Source of the DNA: Xiphias gladius
Lineage: Eukaryota; Chordata; Actinopteri; Istiophoriformes; Xiphiidae
DNA length: 64,000 nt
Assembly: GCF_016859285.1 (NCBI RefSeq)
Contig: NC_053416.1
Coordinates: 1,080,501 to 1,144,500 of the forward strand
Reading direction: 5' to 3'
The position numbers and the translations under genes are program-made. Positions 1 to 11,622 of the stretch are shown here, piece by piece; position 1 is the first letter of the stretch; the number at the start of each line of letters is the position of its first letter. Under the pieces are notes generated by a model that saw only the letters and a list, made by a program, of their open reading frames with translations, made no database searches and was not told the DNA's origin.

Positions 1-3000
1 TAGAACGACAGTCCTGCTCTGGCTCTTGGAGGAGGGTTCAGGGTCTACATTGCTGTGGAGCTGGTCCAGGACAGCCTGGACAATGGGGACCATCATGGCG
101 GTGGTGGCCGTGTTGCTGATCCACATGGACAGGAAGGCTGTCACTCCCATGAACCCTAGCATCAACCTGGGAGACAGAGGAAAAGGAGGTGGTGAAAGAC
201 ACGATGCTACAATGATCTTCACCCATAAGTGAGACCAAAGAAGCAGCGCTGGGACTAGAGGAGTTTAAAGCACCAAAAGTACGTACTGAACCTTTATGAC
301 CAGTGAGCTTTGAGTTGCTTCAGGTCGCTTGTGGATGATGCATTGGATTCATTTTTCAAAAAATATTTTTTTTGTTTATTTGCTGAAGCCACGTTTATTT
401 AATCATGATCCTTATTTTATTTTACCGAGATAACATATGTACATGACATGTTATGTTGATATTCAGCTTTACCTTATAGTAAACTGAAAGCTAAAGGTTT
501 TCATGCTTTTTCTGCTGTAGCTGCTCACCTTTGCAAAAACTTTTCCCAAATTCTCACAATGCTAACATGCTAACAACACATGCAAGAAGAAATGTTTGTT
601 TAAATGTTTGCATTTCAGCATTCAAATGATTGATAGGCATTATAGGATGGAAGCCCAGCCGGCCCAATGTGGAGCTGAAGATGATAAATGACAGCTGCTT
701 CCATTTAGCTAACAATGTGACCACTGATTTTAAGGATGTAAGAACAGAAACGTGGCTCCATTGTTCAAAGATCAATCCTACCTCATCTTTCTGCTACACA
801 GGCACTGAAAAGGTCTTTCTCCCAAGAAAATTTACACAATCTGCTATTTAGAGGAGAATCATACTGGATTTACTGGTTAAAAACCTTAACACCTCATGGT
901 CTCTAAACTGAAATTGATCATAAATGCTAATTTTTAACTTCATAGATGTAGTGATTTATCAATTTTTCCATCATGAGGTTTGGACTGGTTTTCACAGCAA
1001 TGGTTGAACAGAACTGATTTAGTAATGGCCACAGTAAATGAACACAGGCCCATATGTCTGCTTCTTTGTAGGCGGACACACCTTGAAAAGGTAGCGTCTT
1101 TGTGGTGGGTCTCTTGATGTCAAATATATATATATGTAAATAGAAATGCTGATGTATTCTCTCAACCTTTTCCTGTGCTCAGTGACTGCGATGAACTCGA
1201 GAGTATCCTCGTCACTGACTGTGGATTACCACCAGGTGTGGGATGTGTACGCTGTATTTATAAGGCTGTGTCCGACTGTTGTCTTGAGCAGGTACATGTA
1301 CTGGTGAAACGCTGGTTATAAATTTAAATGACTGAAACTTCAGTTACTGTAATTACCAGCTTCTCCGAATCACCGTTTCCTTTTTACTTCTTTTGTCTCA
1401 TGTAACGTTCGGTCACTTTTTGTGCTCGGTGTTGTATATATAACGTCCCCCTTACCTTACCTGTGTGTTGTATTAAGCTAATTTTGTGGCATTATTCTGA
1501 AATATTTGGTGAGAACTGGCATCATAAGCTCCTTAAGTCTGCAAAGGGCAGGTTAACGCAGACCAGGGTACTCACAGGGCGGGTCGGACCCCGACCAGCA
1601 GCAGCACTCTGAGTGCGATGCGTTTGTGGAGGTTCCAGTGCTCCACGGCCACGGCCACCATCAGCCCCCCCACAAACAGCATATTGGTGTCCTTCAGGTA
1701 CTGCATACACACCTGCATGACGACAAAGACCCAAACGATTCACAGAGTTACATTGAAAAGGGACAAATCCAAGTGCTGACTGGAAATCAGTCAACAAAGG
1801 TCCAGATTGGTTGTATTTGGAATGTAATGGGATTAAGTTAGTTCAGAATTAAGTCCTTTTTCATGAGGTGTTTAGATATTTTTGTCAACCTCAACCGACT
1901 ACACACTCAGTGGCCAGTTTATTAGGTACACCTCTATGATGTAATGCAGTTCAGTACGACAGCACTACCATAACATCTGCCCTTACAGAGTTCATAATGT
2001 TCTTCTTCTTTTTGTTGACGTCGTCGGAAACGGTGGTGCTGTACTTGGAGGTCCTTTTTGCACATTGCACAGGTGTACCTAATAAAGTGGACACCGATGT
2101 GTGCGGTAATTCGTTGTTCAGGCCTCTACTGTGAAACCGACAGACGTTAGAGGAAAAGAACAATTTTAACCTAAATACAGTTCATGCTGGAAGGAATACT
2201 AAGGAGATAACGGTGCTTCCACAGCATCTAATTTAAAAAAGGGACCATAAGTTGCATTCGGTCGATTGGTCTCGTGATTTTAAGTTCTGAATGTGAGAAC
2301 TTGACATTTTAAGTCGATCTAACTGGTGACTAATCACTTTGAATTAATATGAAAAATTAGTCAACTGATCATTTATATTTCTAAATCCTAACAAGTTATT
2401 CTTTTGCCAGAGAATGTAGCTGCTGTTTTTACAGTGCAGAGACTGTAGTTGTAGTTGTACAGTGTGCGTGCGTGTGTGTGTGTGTGTGTGTGTGTCCGGT
2501 CGTACGTCCTTGGACTCCATGATGCCGAGGACGGGGAACAGGATGGTCGGCAGCAGCGCCGTCACCGCCAGCGGCAACACCTCAGTGCACCAGTACACCG
2601 CCATGAGCGCTATGACATAAGCGCAGGCTGCTTCCTGCGAGCGCGCGCAAACACACACACACACAAAGAAAAACATTTAACATTAACAAATTCCTACAAC
2701 CAAGAACATAAGTCAAGTTTCCGTCTGTATTTAGTTCTATTTTTTCTTTATATATTTCTAGGAAAGCTGCAGAAGAAAATGTGAATTAAAGCTTGTTTCC
2801 CTCCACTGCTGCCGTGTGAATGACAGCCGGCAAACAGCTGGGGGAGCCGATTCTCCGGTCGCTGCCTTTAAACCACCACAGAAGAAGAGGACGCGGCGAG
2901 AGAGACTGTCCTCCCACAAAAAAACGACCCCATCGGTCGTTGTTGCAGCAGGTTATTGTGACCAGTAGTCGTATGTTGCTGTTGAGCGTCGCGTGAGACG

Positions 3001-5352
3001 TCATCAATGTCCGAAAACAACATGTTTACGTTTAAGTGACAGGGCCCCCTGGTGGCTGTTGTAATAGTTACAGGAGCAAAGGCATCATTACGGACTGTCC
3101 CAGTAGGGAGGAGGTCGGGGCGGATGGATGGGTCAACAAAAACATGCCTGCCACCGCTACGCTCCCATGGGTCCTGTCCGAGCGTGGGGACAAGCCATCT
3201 GTAAGGTCGTTTAGGTCGGAGGACTTGTTGCAATTAGACGAGGTCGTTGAAAGAGCTGCAGTCAAAGCTCGGACGACGGAAAACCGTGTGGAGAACACGA
3301 TGGAAACCTGACGTTTCCGCTGGTTCCATGTGTTGATGTGAGGAAGGTTCCAGTCTCCTCACGGCTCCTCACACAACTGATGGTTTCCTCTCTTCACGCT
3401 TCGCGTACGTCAGCGTTTATCACTCAGTCTGTTTCACTCTGACTTTCATCCACACACCAACTTTTATACTTCAGCCAAGCATAAAAACCTTTTTATTTTC
3501 TAGTTTTTCCAATTTTTATGTGCAGATTGGAAATCTGCATGGAAACCTGAGGATGGAGACACATTAAATGAGGTGAATTGAAGGATGGCTCTAACCCTCT
3601 GCAGCGTCGCCCTTCACTAAACTTTATTCTTATTTATCAGGGACTCATGACACATAACATAATCTTCACACCGAGAAGTTCTGCTATCGCTCCAATTTTT
3701 GCTGAAAATCAAGTGTTTCGTGTTGTTAGTTGATGGCGGCTGTGTCACACCAAATATTCAAAACTTTTGTCCACTCAGTCACACCAGTAACCAGGAATTA
3801 GGGCTGTACATATTGATTATTGCTGATTAATCTGCTCATTACTTTTATTGTTTGGCGTAACATGTCCAAAAATAATAATCCCAAAATGTTCAAACCATTA
3901 GAGGCACTCAGCCTCATATCTGTAGGCAGGAACATAATTGTCTGCCCCATAAGCTCCAAAATGCCACAATATACACACAACCCTTGATATAAACTCAGGC
4001 TCAGTCCAGTCTCAGAATTTAAGACCGAACGTTTCCCCTCGTTTGACGGGCTGCTTGAATAAACCTTAGATTAAGTCGTTAATCTGAGGTGAGGTTCAGA
4101 GCTTCACTTTGCTCCGTTCCAGATCAAACACATCAACCTTTCCCATCGAATCCGAAGGCGAAGGCTCCAACAACCCGCTCTCACATCTGTATTCTCGTTA
4201 TGTAATAAGATGTAACGCTGTAAAAACAAAAGCTGTTTTTGTAGAGAATGGGAGAAGTGTTGATACGGACTCACGCCGTGGGCTCCGAGGGGGCTAATCC
4301 TCACGTGCACACCTGTCGGGGCTGTGCACGTGCCTCTACATGTGGGACTTCGCAGCCCGTCCGGAGGTGCGAGGTTTTCGTGTTCATTCACCTGCTGGAC
4401 TCCAGAATCCAGCTGTGACGCCGGCGACCCAACGTTCGCGAGACCGACGGGACTGAGGGACAAAACCGGAAACGTGAGACTAAAAAGACTGAAAACACAC
4501 ACACACAAGCTGAGGGAGGCAGAGTCTGAAACGCCCGTGTGTGTGTAGCGGTCTGTTGTGGAGGATTTAACAACCGGAGAAATGACCTGGAAGGATTTCA
4601 GCAGACTTAATTCAAAGGATTCCAGCCGGTTCCCCAAAGAAACGGAATTTGACTTTATTTTTCCAGTTTAGTTTCTCTGATGAAAACATAAAAATATCTA
4701 TAAATGAGGGAGGCACATCATCACCACTTTACATTATTGTTTTCATCATTTATAACCAGTGTATAAAGACGTGATAACTGGTTTCTGACAGACTCTGGTG
4801 CAGCTGTGACCAGATCTCAGTGTTCATCAGCGTCTCTGTCACCGGCTCCAACTCCTCCGTCAGTGGAGGCTGCCGGATGAACAACAACACAGTGAAACAC
4901 AGGAAGGAATAACGTGAAATAAGTAGAACAAACACCGAACGCTAATAAAGACTTAAGAAGACTGTAAACCTGCTAACAGCTGCTCTACAGTCTCTCTTTT
5001 TGGAATCGGTGACGGATCCATTCGGTTTCCTGCCATTTCCACTCTCGGAACATTTGTAGGCTTGGACTTGGAGCGCTCGTTGTGGTCTCGGTGAAATACT
5101 GGGAGAGCGCTTCACCAGCCACCCTGACCCCCTCTCGGACGGTTTTGTTGTATTTAAAGCGGCGTTTTAGGAGAACACGTGAAGCTGCATGTGATGAAAG
5201 TGAGAACACGGGGAGGTTCTGCATGACAACGAGGGGAAACGACCTGTTACGGAGACTCTCTTATTCTGCCTCTGCTGCTGAGGCGACGACTGGACCGACT
5301 CTGTCCAAACAAACTTCAGTCATGGAAAGACAAAGAAACCTGCACAGCGTCT

Positions 5353-5408
<56 letters not shown>

Positions 5409-6984
5409 TGCACGCCTTGAGGATGAGTCCATGAAGTGCGGGTTTCTGTGAAAAGTTACCGGAGCCTTTTAGGAACAGAGTCTGGACCAGACCGTGTCCC
5501 AGTTTAAGTCCTGCAGGAGCTTTTACTGGTTTTACTGTGACACTTCTTAAGAAGAGAGGGAGGTAGATTCCTCATTAAACAGCTGGTTGAACCTGACAGA
5601 AACACAGGATTCACAGTTCAGAATAATGGAGAAGTCTCCACATGATCATTTTTAATGAAAATATTTAAAATGCACTTTCAACAGATTTAGAGAGATCTGA
5701 TGAATTTTAAGTCCAAAAGCAAAGGGAGATGTATTGTTCATTTAATCCAGGTGAAAAACTGGAGGAAAAACCTCCATCAGGACTGAGCCGTCCTCTGAAT
5801 TTGGTGCTTTAACAGGAACCGGTTCACGAGGAAACAGTAAACGTGGTCACAAATGTCAAAGAATCCCCCCAAAGTGACAGGAATCCGCTCCAGACTGGTG
5901 TCAGAACCTTTCCGCAGAGATCTTTCAGCCAACCCACAAACGCTGGGGAGCTAAACACAGCGGAGCGTTTACTGTCAGGTCTGATGTAACGTGATTATTG
6001 ATCATCATCGTGGAAGCAGAGAAGTGAAGAACGACGCCAACGGAGCGGGAACTGGTCTGAGCTGCTCATTGGAGCCGAACTCGTCAGTAACGTCGGTGTG
6101 AAGGTGAATCTTCAGTCGGTTCGGCTTCAGTTTGTCAATCGGTGACAGAAGCAGCGAGCACAGGCCGGGTCCCCCCCAGGGAGGAAGCCCGGCACCTGGA
6201 CTCACAAACCCCCTGCTCCCCCAGTCCTCAGCTGGTTAGTGGTGCGGGTCAGTTAGCCGCAAACCCGTTCCCGCGTTAAGGCTCCTTAGTCCACTGATCA
6301 CTTATCAATAAACTGGTTCAGCTGCATCAACCGGTTGGACATTAACAGACTTTAACTGGACAGTTGGCAGGAAAGTGGTTTATGTAACTGGTTAATTCGT
6401 GATATCGGTAATTTGCAATCTGGCAAATTTAACTGGTCGGTGCTCAGTAAACCAGTCATTTAAACTGGTCATTACTCAGTAAATCAGTCATTTAAACTGG
6501 TCGGTGCTCAGTAAACTGGCTATTTAAACTGGTCAGTACTCAGTAAACCAGTCATTTAAACTGGTCAATGCTCAGTAAACCACTTATTTAAACTGGTCAG
6601 TGCATAGCAAACTGGTTATTTAAACTGGTCAGTACTCAGTAAACCAGTCATTTAAACTGGTCAATGCTCAGTAAACCACTTATTTAAACTGGTCAGTACT
6701 CAGTAAACCAGTCATTTAAACTGGTCAGTACTCAGTAAACTGGTCATTTAAACTGGTCAGTACTCAGTAAACCCGTCATTTAAACTGGTCAGTGCTCAGT
6801 AAACCACTTATTTAAACTGGTCAGTGCTCAGTAAACTGGCTATTTAAACTGGTCAGTGAAGGGGTCTCACCGTGGTGCTGACAGCGAGCGGCAGCAGGAT
6901 GAACGGGCTGCAGACCAGGACCACGACGCCCTTCAACTTCCAGACCTGCTGCAACAGTTTCACCCGCAGAGGAAGAACCGACAT
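1..6984 (-). CDS. slc13a2: Sodium-dependent di/tricarboxylate cotransporter, SLC13A2-like (5' part)
   Basis: Coding exons in transcript order are 6984-6871, 2634-2506, 1712-1576 and 166-1 (open at the window edge). All internal junctions are GT-AG and phases match, giving 182 codons. Exon 1 encodes a start Met and a first membrane helix ([10 protein letters not shown]). Exon 2 carries [16 protein letters not shown], exon 3 YLKDTNMLF and [12 protein letters not shown], and exon 4 [15 protein letters not shown]. The last is the SNT sodium/carboxylate-binding signature of the SLC13 family. Members import succinate, citrate and other Krebs-cycle acids with sodium across the plasma membrane. [13 protein letters not shown], the RPA motif and AVLDQLHS favour SLC13A2 over SLC13A5 and SLC13A3, as judged by remembered human sequences. 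The start is the Met whose spacing to helix 1 matches the family; an upstream in-frame Ser run is probably 5'UTR. The rest of the protein lies outside the window. Confidence 0.88.
1901..2103. mobile_element. Small MITE with ~30-bp terminal inverted repeats
   Basis: The left end contains CAGTTTATTAGGTACACCT. The right end contains AGGTGTACCTAATAAAGTGG, its near inverted complement, and the two enclose about 140 bp without coding capacity. The sequence matches a family I recognise from many teleost genomes (the 'tttattaggtacacct' element). It sits in the slc13a2 intron between coding exons 3 and 4. Confidence 0.75.
2463..2496. repeat. TG microsatellite just past slc13a2 exon 2 donor
   Basis: A TG/CG-rich tract on the plus strand; in the slc13a2 transcript it reads as CA repeats starting about 10 nt after the exon 2 donor at 2505. 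Confidence 0.9.
2649..2668. repeat. CA microsatellite just before slc13a2 exon 2 acceptor
   Basis: A short CA run on the plus strand; in the transcript it reads as UG repeats shortly upstream of the exon 2 acceptor, separated from it by a GC alternating run. Confidence 0.85.
3801..3950. mobile_element. Degenerate fragment of a hAT-like MITE
   Basis: GGCTGTACATATTGATTATT followed by TGATTAATCTG and 'ccaaaatgttcaaacc' resembles the GGCTGCAAC..ATTAATC family seen more completely at 50730-51034. Only one end is recognisable. It lies in slc13a2 intron 1. Confidence 0.4.
4782..4942 (+). repeat. Dispersed repeat, copy A (partner at 38602-38773)
   Basis: About 160 bp that recurs nearly identically, in the same orientation, about 34 kb away; the main difference is a roughly 11-nt indel after GGATGAAC. 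It includes 'cagctgtgaccagatctcag' and 'gaaataagtagaacaaacac'. No coding sense or termini were found. It is probably a non-autonomous transposon fragment, here in slc13a2 intron 1. Confidence 0.7.
5355..5406. repeat. (AC)n microsatellite
   Basis: About 25 uninterrupted AC dinucleotides in slc13a2 intron 1. Confidence 0.95.
6431..6858. repeat. 32-bp minisatellite next to slc13a2 exon 1 donor
   Basis: Thirteen full copies and one partial copy of a 32-bp unit beginning AACTGGTCAGTACTCAG, spaced exactly 32 bp from 6431 to 6847. Copies alternate between variants (ending CCAGTCATTTA, CCACTTATTTA or CTGGCTATTTA), and a two-unit block recurs at 6527 and 6623. Many units contain ACTGGT...ACCAGT, a 6-bp inverted repeat. 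The array stops 12 bp before the exon 1 splice donor (6870). Confidence 0.95.
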
Positions 6985-7041
6985 GGGTGAAGGTGATGAA
7001 GAAGAAGAAGAAGAAGAAGAAGAAGAAGATGATGATGATGA
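6985..7041 (-). repeat. GAA/GAT triplet tract in presumed slc13a2 5'UTR
   Basis: A run of GAA then GAT triplets (about 6995-7041) lies just upstream of the slc13a2 start codon, so the transcript would read a TTC/ATC-rich 5' leader. Read in frame it would add a serine run before the start Met, which is why the more upstream frame was not taken as coding. Confidence 0.5.
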
Positions 7042-7109
7042 GTAAGTCTGTACGACTCTTCCAGAGAACAACTGTGCCAATGAGACTCGTCTCACTCTTT
7101 CTGCTGCCC

Positions 7110-7140
<31 letters not shown>

Positions 7141-7201
7141 AAAACATTTGTGATGCGTTTCACAGTCGACACTACACATTAACCTCAGGTGAGTTACTAC
7201 A

Positions 7202-7235
<34 letters not shown>

Positions 7236-7982
7236 GTGTCCCTGCAGACTTTATCCAAACTCTGACTAGAGTAAACACAGAAAAAGAAATCAGATCTGTT
7301 TACGTCAGGCCGAACTCACCTTTTATCTTCCTGCACAACTTCGGCCAATCAGCTCATTATCCACCCTTCATCTCAATGTTCGCAGTTCGTACCGACGCGG
7401 CTTCTGTTGGATGATTCACCGGCACGTTTCTAACTGCGGCTTTAAACTTAAACCTCTCTACTTTGCATCTGTCCAGTGGAACAAAGTCTGTGTTGTTTCA
7501 CCCTCTTTCCCTCTCTGTGCAGCGAGGGCCCCCGGTCTGAACGATGGCTTCTCGTTAATGTAGTTTTGGTTCATAGCTGTTTCTATTAATGAATTTACTT
7601 CCTTCAGATCCTGTGATAGTCCCAGCTGTCGTCCTAGAACCGCACAGCGAGGTACCACATCATGGTCCAACAAAAACCGCCCCTGCCTAAAAGCTTCTTC
7701 TTCTTATCTACAGCGTTACTGACGTTTTTCAGAGTTTACACAAGTTTCTATCCATGTGCTTTGGACATTTTATGATGCTGCGGGCCCCGGAGTCAAATTC
7801 ACCAACTGAATCTGGATTAAAGTTGAGGTCCTCTCTCTCTCTCTCCTCACTCTTACCTTTGCTCGCTCTCCTCTCCATCCACCGTCCGTCCGTCGTCGCT
7901 CAGTGTTTGTTCCCTCGTCCTCCTGCTGTGTTAGGACGGGATGGAGCCTCACTGCAACCAGCTGAGTCTGACGGAGACCCTC

Positions 7983-8013
<31 letters not shown>

Positions 8014-8401
8014 CAGAGCTTGCGTTCATCCAGAAAACCTACGATCTGGATATTTCAGACAAAAAGCAAAAGCAAAGTGAAGAAAGACTCACTGGCATTA
8101 GACCACACAGATCAATGCAGTCACTCTGATCCAATAAAAATACAAAAACACGAGTAACCTGACTGTTGTAAATCCCGTTAGACGGTTTCACCTGGCCCCA
8201 CATCCAATCCAAGGGAAATAAAAAGGACAAGAGAAGATAAATAGATAAGATACTTGATATGTTGGAATTAATACTTCATACAGAGTATAAATATACTATA
8301 CATACAGGCACAGTAGGTTGTTAGATAAAATATACATTGTTTATGATAATAATCCACGTCCGTATCCAGTGTCAAGGCCCAGTAATAAGAGAGGAGCTGA
8401 G

Positions 8402-9237
8402 CAGCGGTGGGAAGTAACGAAGTGCGTTTGTTCAAGCATTTTACACTTTTTAAGTGCAGTTTGCAGCAACTTCTCCGTTTTATGCAGCTTCATACTTCTA
8501 CTCCGCCACGTTTCAGAGGCGAACACTGAACTTTTCCTGCACTTCGTTTCTCTGTCGGCTGGAGAACCTTTTTTTAATTTAAATTTTACATCAAAAAAAT
8601 ATGATGAGCTTAAAAAATACAACACGATACCCCCTTTAAAGAAATCTGCGTCTAGTTGGGACGTCTCTGTCATTCTTCAGTCTCTGACTCTTTATCAGTT
8701 CCACCAAAGAGAAATTTCTCCATTAAAACTTTCACACGTTTCATTTCAATAACTGTTCAAATGATCAATATTTCACTAAAGATCAAAGATCAGAGAAAAG
8801 TCCAGAAACTGAATCCAGATCAGTGAATCAGACCTGACGAGCCCTCGGGTTCACCTGGTGACCCCCTGGAGGGACCCGGCCCCCAGGTTGGGAACCAGTG
8901 GACTAAACCATCTACCTGTATATGACGTAGCTAAAAGCAGCTCCACCAGTAAAACGCTGCCGAAGCCTCCGTGAGAAAATACTGGAACTACAGGAAGTAC
9001 TTTTACTGTGATACTGGAATTACAGGAAGTACTTTTACTGTGATACTGTGACTACAGGAAGTACTTTTACTGTGATACTGTGACTACAGGAAGTACTTTT
9101 ACTGTGATACTGGAACTACAGGAAGTACTTTTACTGTGATACTGGAACTACAGGAAGTACTTTTACTGTGACAATTTGAGTACGTTTTGCTGGTTTTCAC
9201 TTTGAGTATTTCTACATCGTTGTATCTTCCACGTCTG
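8402..9237 (-). mobile_element. Non-autonomous hAT-like element, decayed copy
   Basis: The left end CAGCGGTGGGAAGTAAC and right end TTCCACGTCTG resemble the CAGTGGTGGAA terminal repeats of the copy at 47510-48198. It also shares an internal block, here 'ggttgggaaccagtgga' near 8888-8905, which occurs in inverse complement in the other copy, so the two have opposite orientation. No transposase was found, and no clear target duplication survives. Confidence 0.55.
8979..9170. repeat. Six-copy 32-bp tandem repeat inside the hAT-like element
   Basis: Six successive copies of a unit with core ACAGGAAGTACTTTTACTGT, differing mainly at GGAACT, GGAATT or GTGACT. This looks like local expansion of the element's own subterminal GTACTTTTACT motif. 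Confidence 0.95.
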
Positions 9238-9339
9238 ACCGTCTTTTCTCTGATGTCGGCTCCATCCGAACTAAGATGACATCTGACCCCGATCGACGGT
9301 GAAGTGTGTAACGTCACCTGTTGTATCTCTCCTTCCTTT

Positions 9340-9880
9340 CCAGATTTATCTGCAGGACAAAACTACGGGAGAGAAGAAGCCAAGTTGTTAACGAGCACTG
9401 AGGGGATATGAACACGTATGGATGGAGAGGCAGAGGAGGAGAGAGGAGCTCGGTGCATCATGGGAAGTCGCACGGCAGTCTGGGCCTATAGCAGCGTAAC
9501 TAGGGGATGGTTCAAGACCAGCCTCAGCCAGCTCTGACTAGAAGCTTCATCAAAAAGGAGGGTGTTAAGCCTCCTCTTAAACCTGGAGAGGGCGTCTGCC
9601 TCCCGGACCCAAACTGGAAGATGCTTCCGCAGCAGAGGGGCCTGACGACTGAAGGCTCTGCCTCCCGTTCTACTCCTGGAGACTCTGGCAACCACGAGCC
9701 GGCCTGCGTTCCAGGAGCGCTGTGTGTCCGCTGGGGTCACGGGTTCTATGAGCTCTTGAAGATAAGATGGTTCCTGACCATTAAGGGCTTTGTAGCTGAG
9801 GAAGAGGATTTCAATGTCTTCTTTGTAAGTATTATTTACCTTATTCTGTTTATGTACATGCTTTGGCAGCATGTGAAGTT
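9340..9880 (-). mobile_element. L2-like non-LTR retrotransposon 3' fragment
   Basis: On the minus strand, 9872-9486 reads through the C-terminal part of a LINE reverse transcriptase. It contains FLSYKALNGQEPSYLQELI, a GRLVVARVSRSRT block, GGRAFSRQAPLLRKHLPVWV and a SRFKRRLNTLLF ending, the standard L2-clade order. The adjacent 9485-9340 resembles the matching 3'UTR. The 5' part of the element is missing, so the copy is dead. Confidence 0.75.
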
Positions 9881-10258
9881 CTAATTAAAAATGTCATGCA
9901 GCTAAATATCCACTGAGTGGAAATGAATGACGTTACAAACTTCACCGTCGATCAGGGTCAGATGTCATTGTGGTTCGGACGGAGTGTGTTCATTTTCACA
10001 CCAAAACAGAGCTAATCTTTGGTCGGGCTCTGAAGTCGAACCTCTCTCCTCTCATGCCTTTGATGCTTGGAATAAAAATAAGTAAATTATTTCTTCAGCT
10101 GGCATTTCAGTGATAGGTTTAGTAGCTGTGTATCAGAAGGTTGGTGAGTTTGAAGGAGCAGTGAGTGTCTGACTGATCCATAATGACAGATCTGCTGGTT
10201 CTTCACTGACAGTCCAGTGGAGTGAGACTTCAGTTTATCCTCTGCTGCCACCCAGTGG

Positions 10259-10260
<2 letters not shown>

Positions 10261-10345
<85 letters not shown>
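10261..10345. repeat. (CA)n microsatellite
   Basis: An uninterrupted run of about 42 CA dinucleotides in the slc13a2-serpinf2 spacer. Confidence 0.98.
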
Positions 10346-10348
<3 letters not shown>

Positions 10349-11622
10349 AAACAGTTCAGCTTTTAGTCTGACTTTATTCTCCCGCTCATACATAAAAGAA
10401 TGGTTGAAAAATCACCCAAGTCAATGTTTGATGAGGGTCCAAAGAGTCAAGCTTCACTTCAAATAAACCAAACAGCTTCTTGAGTTGAAATGCAACAGAA
10501 GAACCAGCCAGACTGACGAGGACACAGGAAGTAAGGGCTGAAATAAAAGCTTTAAAATTATGAGTCGTTTCTTCGTCTGATGCTCCAGTAAAGTCACCTG
10601 GTTTCCGACTCACTCACTGAGACACAGACACTTTTACTCCCAAATGAAAACATGATGTTTTGTAATGAAGACAGCATCGCTGGGAAAGTGTTCGTACAGT
10701 CAAAATGGGGACATCTGTTGGCCAGTCTTTGCTATCGCATTGGTACGAACGATCCTCATGACGAACAGTGAGTTAAAGTAGGTGACCTCACTGCGGCCAT
10801 CCTTGATAATGTGTTTGATCAGGATTAGAATATTAAAAACTGAACACCTTTAAACACTCTGCAGCTCTGCACTGTGAATGATGTGGTTCGACTGAAAAGC
10901 ATGTCCTGTATTCATGCGGGTGATACCCGAGTCAAAATTAGGCCTTTTTTGTGATGGTTGCTGATAGGTCTCATCACTGAAGCTGAATGGCTCCAAAACG
11001 ACTTCTCAGATGGTTGAAGGATCCATATCAGCCTGCTGTTCTACATAAACCCTTATTTTCCAACTGAGCATAACAATGTCTGTTTCTATGCCGATGAAAA
11101 ACCTGCCGAAAACCAGATTTTCTCCAGGTTAGTCTGCTTTTGATGGCCCCCATACCTCTGATTTAAAGCTTGTTCTAAACTCCAGAAACGACAGAATGTT
11201 TGGATTTCACCAGAGCACGGAGCTTTGGTGTAGCATTATAAATACCTGGGAATTTGGTTAGTCAGCAGGTTGTCTTATGAAACTCATTTCCAGACATGTC
11301 ATGGAACCCTACTATGTTGTAACCTCCAGGTTTAAAGCTGCATTCACGTCATTTGGTTAAAACAATAAACAAAAAAAGCCTTTCCATCAGCATCCAACCT
11401 TTATGATTGTAAGTCGGTGACAGAATTACAAACTATAGCTGCAAATGCGTCACTGCCGATAGTTACATCAAAATAAAATCAAATGTTAATACCAATACAA
11501 TTGAATCAGCTCGTTCCGTAGGAGCTAAACACTGTTTGTATATGTCTGGGTTCAATCGATAGCAAACTGATACAACAAAAGAAGATGATTTTGGCTGTTT
11601 ATCTGGCGAGACTACAAGGTTG

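Noticed and set aside
2868..3233. 121-codon minus-strand open frame in slc13a2 intron 1
   Set aside because: Composition-driven frame without homologous motifs or splice signals fitting the gene phase.
4104..4637. 177-codon minus-strand open frame in slc13a2 intron 1
   Set aside because: No recognisable domain, and the real exons 1 and 2 join in phase without it.
6431..6858. CRISPR-like array (regular 32-bp period)
   Set aside because: Units are directly adjacent with no spacers, and the host is a vertebrate; it is a minisatellite.
9507..9884. 125-codon plus-strand open frame
   Set aside because: Shadow of the minus-strand L2 reverse transcriptase tail.
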